In this document: positions 1 through 8,688 of the stretch, one piece after another | Layout of the letters: every line of letters begins with the position of its first letter | How positions within the stretch are numbered: position 1 is the first letter of the stretch | NCBI GenBank assembly: GCA_027596195.1 | Contig: JADGJG010000704.1 | Coordinates: 1-13,857 of the forward strand | Origin: Podochytrium sp. JEL0797 | Lineage: Eukaryota; Chytridiomycota; Chytridiomycetes; Chytridiales; Chytriomycetaceae | Direction of reading: 5' to 3' | Length of the DNA: 13,857 nucleotides | The notes under the pieces: generated by a model | The model's input: the letters and a program-made list of their open reading frames with translations, nothing else | What the model was told of the DNA's origin: nothing | Databases searched by the model: none | Made by a program: the position numbers and the translations under genes

Positions 1-87
1 GTTGAACATACCCGGGCACAGGAAGCACACGAAGGAGATGACATAGACCTGGGTGCGGGACTGGTTGAGAGTGTCGAAGAAACCCAT
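1..87 (-). CDS. UNC93-like (DUF895-type) MFS membrane protein, N-terminal fragment
   Basis: The minus strand opens with ATG at 87 and stays open for 29 codons to the window edge, so only the N-terminus is present. The peptide begins MGFFDTLNQSRTQVYV and continues into a hydrophobic stretch ending FLCPGMFN. A short cytosolic leader with a charged/Gln-rich turn, followed by a first transmembrane helix ending in a Cys-Pro-Gly-Met-Phe-Asn motif, is typical of fungal UNC93-like major-facilitator proteins, whose first helix carries a (C/A)PG(M/I)(F/W)N signature. These are polytopic membrane proteins, mostly of unknown substrate. A TATA-like ACTTAAAGGG lies roughly 45 bp upstream of the start. The family call rests on one motif and cannot be checked further here. 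Confidence 0.6.
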   Translation of the reverse strand, partial: MGFFDTLNQSRTQVYVISFVCFLCPGMFN

Positions 88-1053
88 GTTGTTTTTTTGT
101 AGAGCAGGAAAAGGGGAAAGCAACCCTTTAAGTATCTGCTGGGGGGGCGCGGAAAGCCCGAGAGCCAAAATTTTCTCATTTGAGAAACCAAGCATCCCAT
201 AGTAAGCCTTGGGTTATTGGAAGTCTGTCTTGCAAGGACTTTACTCTCCCGCCAGCCGTGTGCTATTCACAGCCCATAAGCGTAAGAAAACATCATCCAA
301 ATTGACCACGCGGCTCAGAAAAGCCGGAAGATCAAATGCCACCCGAAATTTTCCAATTTGAGAGAGCGGGTTTGACATGTGTGGAATCAATCTCCACCAA
401 TTAAAAAGTAGAGCCGCTAGACTGTCTGTTCGCGTCTGATTCACTGTCTGAATTTCCAATCCTTCTTTACAAAGACTTCTTACCATTTTCGGAATTCCTG
501 CGAATTTTGTGCATACAAATTTTTGGAACCGGCTTCACGGCCACAAGGACAAATCAGATTCATTTCCTTTCAGCGCTTTGAGTCATTTTTCTGTTGTTGG
601 CTTCCGCTGATGATGGGCTTTTCGGACGTGTTGCTAACAACCCAAATGATGAAAAACCTATATCGAAACGATCTCGCGATCCCTATCTAAGGCTTCGACC
701 ACCAGATTCGATATCTAATTAGACGTCTTTTTTTAATAACACCAAGCTGTAACCATTGGCTTGCAAAGATTCGTTTTTGACTGACAGGTCCGCCCAAAAC
801 GGTTTGCAATGACACCAAGAACAAACGCATTCGCGTTTCCCTCGGCAGGATGAAAAATAATGCAATATCTCACGATTTGTTTTTCCTTGCTCTTTCAACT
901 ATTCTATTGACAAAAAAAGCTCCGCAGTCGCCACGCAATCCTCCGCAAACTGTTGTCCAAGGCCACGCAAGAACCTGGACTTGTGATACAAAATCTCTCG
1001 CAATTCCCGACGGGCCTGGACACAGTCAAACGCTGTGTTTCGCGATTCATCAT
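88..1053. other. Intergenic stretch with no supported gene
   Basis: About 970 bp separates the divergently read UNC93-like start at 87 from the APC5 stop at 1054. It is AT-richer than the flanking genes. The only open stretch with protein-like composition is on the minus strand at 241-486 and is listed separately. Plus-strand open frames near 850-1237 are fragmentary, and those beyond 1054 lie antisense to APC5 exons. I see no tRNA, repeat or mobile element. Confidence 0.5.
241..486 (-). CDS. Hypothetical 81-aa ORF or gene remnant
   Basis: An ATG at 486 opens an 81-codon frame ending at 241. The interior (for example LFNWWRLIPHMSNP and LSRVVNLDDVFLRLWAVN) has Trp/Leu/Val spacing more like a folded protein than random sequence. 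I recognise no family. The ATG is followed directly by GTAAGA, which also reads as a good splice donor, so the frame could instead be an exon of an unresolved spliced gene or a decayed remnant. No homologue appears elsewhere in the window. Treat it as a weak prediction. Confidence 0.2.
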   Translation of the reverse strand: MVRSLCKEGLEIQTVNQTRTDSLAALLFNWWRLIPHMSNPLSQIGKFRVAFDLPAFLSRVVNLDDVFLRLWAVNSTRLAGE

Positions 1054-3746
1054 TCAGAAAAGCAAACCACTGAAATATAAAGGAATCTCACCAGAATATG
1101 CGGCATCAAAGTGTTTCCGAATCCGTTCAATGCGTTCTTGCCAGTCATCCCCCATCTGCTTTCGCCCCTGCTCAAACTCGGCAACCAGACACTCTGCATA
1201 CACTTGCTCCACATTCCCTCTCTCCATAGCGTTCTGATCAGAATAGAAAAAATGAGTCTACCGGAATCGACTGAGAAAAAAATTCGTACCCCATGCACTC
1301 GAACGACACCCACAACTGCTTCCACAGTCTTCACAGCCTTTTGAGTCATCTGCGACTGCAAATAAAATCGAGAGAGCGCGACATGAGCGTTTCGAGTCTG
1401 CATATCTTGGGAATACGCTTTCGAGAGGGTGATGGCAGTCAAAATGTGAGGCAACGCTGCATGCGGATTCGATTGCGACTGCGTGAATCGCAAGCGTAAG
1501 GAAATAGAGTAGTAAGAAAAGGGGGGGGGGGGGGGGGAGAACCTCACCAAGTGAATATCCGCCAATAACAACACGAATGGGATAATCAGAGCATCACGCT
1601 TCGCCAACTTCGCGTCGCGAATTAGGACTGTGGTGTGCTGGAACGCTTCATCCATTCTGCCCATCCGTTTCAGCATTTGCGCTTCAAGATGACGCGTTTC
1701 GAGATCCCAGTCGATGGACCCGCCACACTTCGCCACTTCCCGAAGGGTTTCCAAGCGGGTTTGAATATCTCCGTTGGACAAACACCTGGACGATTATCGC
1801 ACACGTTTAGAAACCAGCTCGAATCAACTAGCCAATAGCCGAATTCAACATACCGATTCAAGCCATCGCGAACTTGCATTTTGGCTCTCACATACGGAAC
1901 CCACAAATTCCCTTCCACAGACAATCCCCCCTCCATAAGATCTTGAGCACGCTCTAAAAAGTGCTCCGATTCCTCGTTCAACCCATTCAACGCCTTCTTC
2001 TCCGCCTGAATGACCAATCCGTGCACGACGTGTTCCAACGACTCTCCATCCCGGATTTCAGGCACCATAGCATCATGAGATTCGAGATGCAATTCAGACA
2101 CTTTCGATTGGCCTGAAGCATGAACGACAACACCACTTAGTTCAAAATTTTCTCACAATCGACAACGGACTCACCATAAGTTTCCCACACTCTCGCACTC
2201 GCAACTCCGGCAGCCACAACGAGGCCTCCGCCGCCACTCCCACCAACAGACTCATCCTGCCCAACCCGATCTTCAACCCTCACCCTCTTCAAACCCGCCA
2301 CAACCTCCCCCCTCTCACTCCCACGTCCCACCAACCAATCCACTCTCATCAACTCCGCATCCTCCCTCACCCTCGACATCCCCAACTCCTTAGATCTCTG
2401 CGCGAGAGTGTCCAACAATGTACCCGCATCCTGCTGGTCTTCCACAACCGAATTGACGGCACGGTTCCCCGCCTGTTGCAACTTGCACTCGAGATCGAGA
2501 CAATAGTTTAAACACTCGGAATCGTTGGCGAAACGCGCAGCGGATTTGGATTCGCGCAGCATCGCGTGGGCGAGGGTGGGTTGTCCGAAATGGAGGTAAA
2601 TATGGGCGAGGTGGAGGGGTGCATAGTGTCGCATGTTTCTGTGGTTGATGAGAGAGCGAGAGAATGAGTTTTGATTGCGCGAGGGGAAGAGGGACGTTGG
2701 CTTGGGGGTTGCCTCACTTTTTCATGTGAACGGGCGTGTAATCGAAGAATTGGCGGATCTTTTCGACAGCAGTAGACAGATCCCTCTGTTTTATGGCGAC
2801 AAGATGTCTGCAGTTTTTGTTAGAATGGGCGCGCCGGTGATTTCTAAATACTTACTCGACATAATACAGTTTCACCTCATCCGGAAACTCGCTCGCAATC
2901 TCTTCCAGATCCTTTTTCACGAGCGACTCATCGGCAAACGACCCAACATACAAATCTTTCAGTAACCCTTGCACATCCAAATATCGATCCGCATCAATCT
3001 TCGCAACGACCACGGCATCGCTGCCAACCGACTTTTCGGAATTATTCGCATACCCTGGTTCGTTTCGCTGCTGCCACAAATGCACGGATTTCCTCGCTTC
3101 GCAGACGCGTTCGAAAAACCGCGTCACTCCGGAAAACGAGCAACTCTTGTATTCCAGCACCAATCGTCTCACAAAAATACCTAATTCGCTCGTTGGTTTC
3201 TGAAAACATAAGTAAGCCATGAGATCACCATGAGGTAGGCGGATGGGCACACCTCGAAACCCAACACCATCTTACCAACACAAGCACGCTTTCCAAATCG
3301 AACCCCCTGGCATCCCCACCCTTCACCCCTCCCACAATCGCCTCGGCAAGGTCAAACACGGCATCCAAGTTCGATATCACCGCAATCTTGTCCATCTGGA
3401 ACACGAGGATCCTGGCCAAACTGACATCGCTGTCGTGCACACCCTCCCGTATCGCGACAATCTGATCCAACTGCGAAAGAAGCTCGGAAACGGAGACATG
3501 CAGTTTATGCGGGGGTGGATTCTACCGTTTGTTTGGGTTCGATTAAGGGCTGGCGGGGGGAGGAGTCCGATTGTGTTTTTCGGTCACCTGGATGGTTTTC
3601 AGCAGGAACCGCAGGGTTTCTGCTTTGGCAGAGGGATTGGTCCAAGCGTTGCTGCGGTGCTCGATGCAGAACTCGACGAGGATGATGAGGACGAGGAACG
3701 TGGTGGGCGACAGGAGGAGATGCGTTGTCGAGTTGGGCATAGCCAT
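1054..3746 (-). CDS. APC5: Anaphase-promoting complex subunit 5 (nine exons)
   Basis: APC5 is a TPR scaffold subunit of the APC/C ubiquitin ligase, which drives mitotic exit in the nucleus. My model joins 3746-3588, 3521-3276, 3199-2856, 2807-2718, 2638-2175, 2112-1854, 1785-1548, 1478-1290 and 1233-1054. All junctions are GT-AG and phases agree, giving 722 aa (human APC5 is about 755). N-terminal landmarks are LSPTTFLVLIILVEFC (residues ~12-27) and ELGIFVRRLVLEYK (~140). The TPR part contains HYAPLHLAHIYLHFGQ (~284), VWETYGQSKVSEL (~427) and LPHILTAITLSKAY (~609), each matching the same-order segment of animal APC5. The 90-nt fourth exon is needed for continuity (LVAIKQRDLSTAVEKI). ATG 3746 is the first Met before the conserved N-terminus. 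A longer 5' exon is possible. The end is SGLLF-stop; a 22-nt GT-AG stretch there is too short to call an intron. Confidence 0.9.
1521..1537. repeat. Poly-G tract (G17) inside APC5 intron 7
   Basis: Seventeen consecutive G on the plus strand, C17 on the coding strand, lie just inside the donor of the 69-nt intron 1479-1547. The tract does not alter coding. Its length is likely unstable and error-prone in sequencing. Confidence 0.95.
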
Positions 3747-3895
3747 TTTTTGGAAGGCGTTTCTTGCACCTTTCGGACTGTTAATTATTCCACCTCGCAC
3801 TTCATAGTCATAATAAACCTTTCTTCTATAAAAGGAAGGGGTTGAGCATGAGCTCTTTTGTAAATCCATTGTCCCCTCCAGACTTCTCGCCCACA
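3747..3895. promoter_or_regulatory. Divergent promoter between APC5 and the first receptor gene
   Basis: Only about 150 bp separates the APC5 ATG (3746, minus) from the conserved receptor ATG (3896, plus), so both genes must share this region. It holds a clear TATA box for the plus strand at 3827-3835 and AT-rich sequence nearer APC5. The TATA lies 69 bp before ATG 3896 but only about 20 bp before ATG 3848. This argues that transcription starts downstream of 3848 and that 3896 is the true start. Confidence 0.55.
3827..3835 (+). promoter_or_regulatory. TATA box of receptor copy 1
   Basis: TATAAAAGG followed by a purine-rich run. Receptor copy 3 has a matching TATAAGG plus G-run at 6448, 77 bp before its ATG, which supports both as core promoter elements. 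No equally clear TATA was found ahead of copies 2, 4 and 5. Confidence 0.6.
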
Positions 3896-4968
3896 ATGGA
3901 CATGAGCGCCAGCCAACGCGCTTTCCTTACCGTTGACTGTCTTGCAGGATACGTGTCTTTTTTCCTGAACGTCTTCGTGCTTCTGACCAACGTTGCTTCA
4001 AAAAAACGCAAACTTGGGCCCACCTCTTTCTTTTCACTATGTATGTGCGCGAGTGACGCGATCGTTGGGCTGGCCGGTGTAATTACACCCACGCGCGATT
4101 TGGCCACGATCAAAATTACCACTGTCGGAATGGCGTGTCAAGTTGACTCGTTCGTGACACTGTTTGGGGCCGTGACATCGTTATTGCTTTGCTTGGGCTT
4201 AACAATATTACGATACTCGATTGTTGTGGAGGGCCGAGTGTTGTCCGTATCATTTGTCACGCGGTTCGCAGTCGCGAGTGTGATAGTTTCAGCGGGAATC
4301 AACTGTTTGCCATTCGCTTTCACCAACGCGAGTAGTTTCGTGATTTTACATCCGAGTAACACGTACTGCGGATGGAACTGGACCGACAGGACTCCTTTGG
4401 GTCTAGTTCTTGTTTCTATTGCTTTGATAACGGTGGTGGCACCCGCCTGTTTCATCGCGTTCGCTTACATCAGCATCTATCGAGAAGTTTCCAAAGTGTT
4501 TGGATCAATGCAGGAGAGTGCGCCGGATTCCTTGCGCGCTTCGAAATCGCCACTGCCAACAGCCTCATCCACCAGGTTCGTTTCGGTCCGAGTCCTCCAA
4601 GGGATGCATCAAGGATCGGAGCAAGGAGGGGGGACTGTAAACGGAGCCTCTGTTTCAGTGTTGGATCCAAAGCAACTGTCGTTGTTGAAACAGAGTTTCG
4701 CGATTGTGGTTGTATTTTTCGTGGGATGGACACCGTATTTGTTTGGTGCGTGGAAAACTTTTTTCGTTTTTGCGAGCAACTGTACTGACTAGAGAGCGCA
4801 GTGATGGTGTACGAAATAATCACAGGCAAACTTGCGAGCCCCGAATTTGATTTTTGCGGCTCGGCTTTTGTGTTGCTAAATGGAGTGGCAAACCCACTCA
4901 CTGTACTAATCTTTGATAAGGATATAAGAGAAAATGCGCTGCATGCGTTTGGATGGAAACGCGTGTAG
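3896..4968 (+). CDS. Class A (rhodopsin-like) GPCR, array copy 1, intact
   Basis: A seven-helix plasma-membrane receptor expected to signal through heterotrimeric G proteins; ligand unknown. Exons 3896-4745 and 4802-4968 flank a 56-nt GT-AG intron (phase 1) with a CTGAC branch site, giving 338 aa. Class A landmarks: N25 (1.50), D54 (2.50), C81 (3.25) paired with C158 in loop 2, R106 (3.50) exactly 25 residues after C81, P183 (5.50), Y191 (5.58), F274 (6.44), W278 and P280 (WTPY, 6.48/6.50), and N314-P315 (7.49/7.50) followed by an amphipathic helix 8. Variants are LRY for DRY and NPLTV for NPxxY. Position 7.43 is Leu, so it cannot bind retinal like an opsin. Loop 2 has N-glycosylation sequons NAS and NWT. 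Loop 3 (~200-260) is Ser/Gln-rich. An in-frame ATG at 3848 would add 16 residues, but the TATA position disfavours it. Confidence 0.88.
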
Positions 4969-5122
4969 ATATTAAAGATATTAAACATGGTTGATTTCGG
5001 CGGTGGGCCTCTCGGCGGTAAGTGGTCGCCCTTCGTTTCCGATGCGGGAGGCATCACAATCGTGGGCTATTGTAATATGCTGGGCTTTGTAAATTGAAAA
5101 TTTCTTTGTCCTTTGGCTAACA

Positions 5123-6231
5123 ATGGACATGAGCGCCAACCAACGCGTCTTCCTCACAGTTTCTTGCCTTGTAGAATACTTGTCTGTTTTCCTCAACAGC
5201 TTCGTGATTCTTACCAACGTTGCTTTTAAAACACGCAAACTCGGCCCCACCTCCTTCTTTTCACTTTGCCTGTGCACGAGTGACGCAATCGTGGCGCTCT
5301 CCGGTATCATCCCAGCCACGCACAATTTGTCCATGAACAAGATTACTAATGTCGGAATCGCGTGTCAAGTGGACTCGTTTGTGACGCTGTTTGGGGCCTT
5401 CATGTCGTTATCGCTTTGCCTGGGCCTAACGATATTACGGTACTCGATTGTCGTGAAAGGTCGGTTGTTGACGATATCGTTTGCCACGCGCTATGCAATC
5501 GCGAGTATGGCGGTTTCGTTGGGACTCAATTGCCTGCCGTTTGTCTTCAAAAAAGCGAGTCATATCGTGATTTTACATCCAAGTGGCGCGTACTGCGGCT
5601 GGAACTGGTCCGACAGGACTCCATTCGGTCTCGTTCTAATTTTTATTGCTTCGATTACGATACTGGCGCCCACCTGTTTCATCGCGTTTGCTTACAATAG
5701 CATCTATCGAGAAGTGTCCAAAGTGTTTGGATCCATGAAGGATAGCGCGCCGAATTCCTTGCGCGCTTCGAACTTCTCGCAACATCAACCACCCGTCAAG
5801 CTCGTTTCGGTTCAATCGAATCAAGGATCGCATCAAGGATTGCATCAAGGGTCGCATCAAGGATTGAATCAAGGATCGGAGCTCGGAGGGGCGCCTGTGA
5901 ATGGAGCCTCCGGATCGGTGCTGGATTCGAAGCAAATGTCGTTGCTGAAACAGTCTTGCGATTGTGGTTGTATTTTTGGTGGGGTGGACACCCTACTTGT
6001 TTGGTGCGTGGGAATGATTCTCTTTTGAATCCTTGCAACGTAGCACTAAAATAGAAACTTACAGTCATGGCATACGAAATAATCACGGGAGAACTTGCAA
6101 GTCCCGAGTTTGATTTTTGCGGCGCGTTTTCTGTGATCTTAAATGGAGTGGTAAATCCCATCGCAGTTTTAGTTTTTGATATGGAAGTAAGAGGGAATGC
6201 TTTGCATGCTTTTGGATGGAAGCGCGTGTAA
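5123..6231 (+). pseudogene. Class A GPCR, array copy 2, frameshifted in helix 6
   Basis: A paralogue of copy 1, intact from ATG 5123 (MDMSANQRVFLTV) through helices 1-5 and loop 3. At 5954-5957 there are four bases (TCTT) where copies 1, 3 and 5 have six between the CAG of LLKQ and GCGATTGTGG, a 2-bp deletion. The resulting frame destroys the WTPY motif of helix 6 and runs to a stop at 6028. Splicing 6004-6064 (61 nt) would not restore it. The last exon 6065-6231, encoding helix 7 and helix 8, remains fully open with the same length as in the intact copies. This suggests a very recent lesion, an allele, or a sequencing error. Glycosylation sequon NAS of loop 2 is lost (KKAS) and NWS is kept. 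Loop 3 carries an expanded QG repeat. If translated, it would yield a receptor truncated within helix 6. Confidence 0.8.
5819..5878 (+). repeat. Five 12-bp units encoding (N/H)QG(S/L) in loop 3 of copy 2
   Basis: Units read approximately CATCAAGGATCG or AATCAAGGATCG, five in tandem without loss of frame. They encode NQGS-HQGL-HQGS-HQGL-NQGS. Copies 1 and 3 have two related units, and copy 5 has one and a degenerate second. The repeat sits in the third intracellular loop, which contacts G proteins in class A receptors. Confidence 0.9.
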
Positions 6232-6447
6232 ATAAATGGAAGGGGGTTTCGCGTCGTGGTTGATTTCGGGATTGAAGCCCTCTGCGATATCTTGTCAGGG
6301 ATCTGTTTTAACACTGTTTTAAAGTTTCAAACCTCCTCCTGCACGACATCAGACGGACCATTCCAGAGACATTGTTAATCGTGGAAAGTATTTGAAGGTG
6401 ATTCCAAGACCTGCCAAACGTGAATTTATTAACTGTCTTTGTATGTG

Positions 6448-6454
6448 TATAAGG
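6448..6454 (+). promoter_or_regulatory. TATA box of receptor copy 3
   Basis: TATAAGG followed by a G-rich run, 77 bp upstream of ATG 6525. It resembles the TATAAAAGG plus G-rich run before copy 1 in sequence and spacing. Confidence 0.45.
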
Positions 6455-6524
6455 AGGGGGGTCGAGGTAATTTACTCTGAGATCTTTTGTAAATCTTTTG
6501 CAACCCCCAGACTTCTCGCCAACA

Positions 6525-7597
6525 ATGGACATGAGCGCCAACCAGCGCGTTTTCCTCACTGTTTACTGCGTTGCAGGATACATGTCTGTCTTCCTCAACA
6601 GTTTCGTAATCCTGACCAACGTCGCTTCCAAAACCCGCAAACTCGGTCCCACCTCCTTCTTTTCACTTTGTATGTGCACGAGTGACGCGATCGTTGCGCT
6701 CTCCGGAATCATCCCAACAACGCGCGATTTGGCCACAATCAAGATTTCCAATGCCGGAATCGCGTGTCAAGTGGACTCGTTCGTAACGCTGTTTGGGGCC
6801 TTCATGTCGTTATCGCTTTGCCTGGGGTTAACAATCTTACGGTATTCGATTGTCGTTCAGGGCCGAGTGTTGACGATATCGTTTGCAATGCGCTATGCCG
6901 TCGTGAGTGTGGTGGTTGCGGCGGGGATCGATTGTCTGCCGTTTGTCTTCAACAACGCGAGTCAAATTGTGATTCTACGCCCAAGTGGCGCGTATTGTGG
7001 CTGGAACTGGACTGACAGGACTCTTTTGGGTCTCGTTCTAATTTGCATAGCTTCAATCACGATACTGGCGCCCACCTGTTTCATCGCATTCGCTTACAGC
7101 AGCATCTATCGGGAAGTGTCCAAAGTGTTTGGATCCATGAAGGAGAGCGCACCGGATGCCTTGCGTGGTCCAAAATCGCCGCCACCAACACCACTCGCCA
7201 AGTTCTTTTCGGTCCGATCAAATCAAGGATCGAATCAAGGATCGGAACTCGGAGGGATGAAAGTGAATGGAGCATCCGTTTCGGTTCTGGATTCGAAGCA
7301 ACTGGCGCTGCTGAAACAGAGTTTTGCGATTGTGGTCGTATTTTTGGTTGGGTGGACGCCCTACTTGTTTGGTGCGTAGGAAACTTGATTTTGAATCCTT
7401 GCGACATGACACTAAAATATAAAATAATAGTGATGGCGTACGAAATAATCACGGGTGAACTTGCGAGTCCCGAGTTTGATTTTTGCGGCTCGTTTTCTGT
7501 GATTTTAAATGGAGTGGCAAATCCTATCACAGTTTTAATTTTTGATAAGGATGTAAGAGGAAATGCGCTGCATGCATTTGGATGGAAACGCGTGTGA
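6525..7597 (+). CDS. Class A (rhodopsin-like) GPCR, array copy 3, intact
   Basis: Exons 6525-7371 and 7431-7597 with a 59-nt phase-1 intron (GTGCGT donor, TAG acceptor) give 337 aa. The seven-helix core matches copy 1: SDAIVAL in helix 2, GIACQVDSF at the start of helix 3, LTILRY at its end, APTCFIAFAY in helix 5, VGWTPY in helix 6, and NGVANPITVLIF entering helix 8. Position 7.43 is Ile. Both loop-2 sequons (NAS, NWT) are kept. It is closest to copy 2, sharing GAYCGWNW and AFMSLSLCLG, so these two probably arose from a late duplication. If the intron is retained, a stop follows two codons later (GCG TAG), removing helix 7. No in-frame ATG exists between 6525 and an upstream stop at 6468, which fixes the start. 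Ligand unknown. Confidence 0.88.
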
Positions 7598-7676
7598 ATT
7601 TATGTTGTTTTAAGAAGACTGAAAAAATTTCAAGCTACTTTTGTAAATCTTTTGTCCCTCCAGACTTTTCGCAATT

Positions 7677-8556
7677 ATGGACATCAGTAACAACCAACGC
7701 GTTTACCTCACAGTGTACTGCCTTACAGTGTACTTGTCTGTCTCCCTCAACAGTTTCGCAATCCTGACCAACGTCGTTACTGCAAAAACACGCAAACTCG
7801 GCCCCACCTCTTCTTTTCACTTTGCATGTGCGCGAGCGACGCGATTGTTGCGCTTGCCGGTCTCATTACTTCCACGCGCGATTTGGCCGCAATAAAAATT
7901 GTCAATATCATTCGGAATCGCGTGCCAAGTGGACTCGTTTGTGACAATCTTTGGGTCCTTGATTTCGTTATCGCTTTGTCTAGGGTTAACGATCCTACGG
8001 TACTCGATTGTTGTTCAAGGCCGAGTATTGACAAGCTCGTTTGCTACGCGCTTTGCAGTCGCGAGTGTGGTGGTTTCGGCGGGAATCAATTGCCTCCCGT
8101 TTCTCTTCAAGAATGCGAGTAGTTTCGTTATTTTACATCCAAGTAACACGTACTGCAGCTTGAACTGGACATCCAGGACTCCATTGGGTCTCGTTCTCGT
8201 TTCTATTGCTTTGATAACGCTGGCGGTGCCCACCTGTTTCATCGCGTTTGCTTACGGGAGCATTTATTGGGAAGTGTCTAAAGTGTTCAGATTGTGGTTG
8301 TATTTATGGTGGGATGGACGCCATATTTGTTCAGTTGTGTGAGACTTTGAATCCTGCAAACGAGCACTAACTAGCAATTACAGTGATGGCGCACGAAATA
8401 ATGACGGGTGAACTCGCAAGTCCCGAGTTTGATTTTTGCGCATCGTTTTGTATAGTGTTGAACGGAGTGGCAAATCCGATCGCAGTTTTAGTTTTTGATA
8501 AGGATGTAAGAGGGAATGCGATGCATGCGTTTGGATGGAAACGTGCGCGAATTTAA
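7677..8556 (+). pseudogene. Class A GPCR, array copy 4, multiply disabled
   Basis: The start (MDISNNQRVYLTVYC at 7677) aligns with the other copies. Three lesions follow. A 1-bp deletion near 7810 in the SFFSLC segment shifts the frame to a stop at 7893-7895. A 4-bp insertion near 7910-7913 brings the original frame back. A net deletion of about 190 bp at about 8287 fuses the end of helix 5 to mid-helix 6 and removes all of loop 3. The intron donor is also changed to GTTGTG at 8334. The terminal exon 8384-8556 still encodes helix 7 (NGVANPIAV) but has lost the usual stop and ends ARI. Helices 3-5 are well preserved at 7915-8280. It most resembles copy 5 (LITSTRDLAA, KIVNI). It lies only 79 bp downstream of copy 3. 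Confidence 0.88.
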
Positions 8557-8688
8557 TGAAGAGTTTCTTTCTTTTTTTCTCTTTCATTCGACATGGCGCG
8601 GCAACTTGAAAAGAGGGGGTAGGGTGTGGGTGCGACACGATTTACTCACGATTTTGTAAATCTTTTGTCTCTCCCCACTCCTCCAGTT

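Noticed and set aside
1071..1092. A 22-nt GT-AG intron near the end of APC5
   Set aside because: It is far shorter than any other intron here (47 nt or more), and reading through gives a normal short C-terminus.
1521..1537. The poly-G tract as a regulatory or recombination element
   Set aside because: It sits within a short intron, and a simple homopolymer is a sufficient explanation.
2639..2855. A single 217-nt APC5 intron
   Set aside because: It contains a 90-nt open exon (2718-2807) with good splice sites and matching phases, and its translation fills a segment expected in APC5.
3243..3845. Plus-strand 200-aa open frame
   Set aside because: It overlaps three APC5 exons in antisense and has no recognisable domain.
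3848..3895. Upstream ATG of receptor copy 1 as the start codon
   Set aside because: It lies about 20 bp after the TATA box, so it is probably upstream of the transcription start, and the other copies have no ATG there. ATG 3896 matches the starts of copies 2-5.
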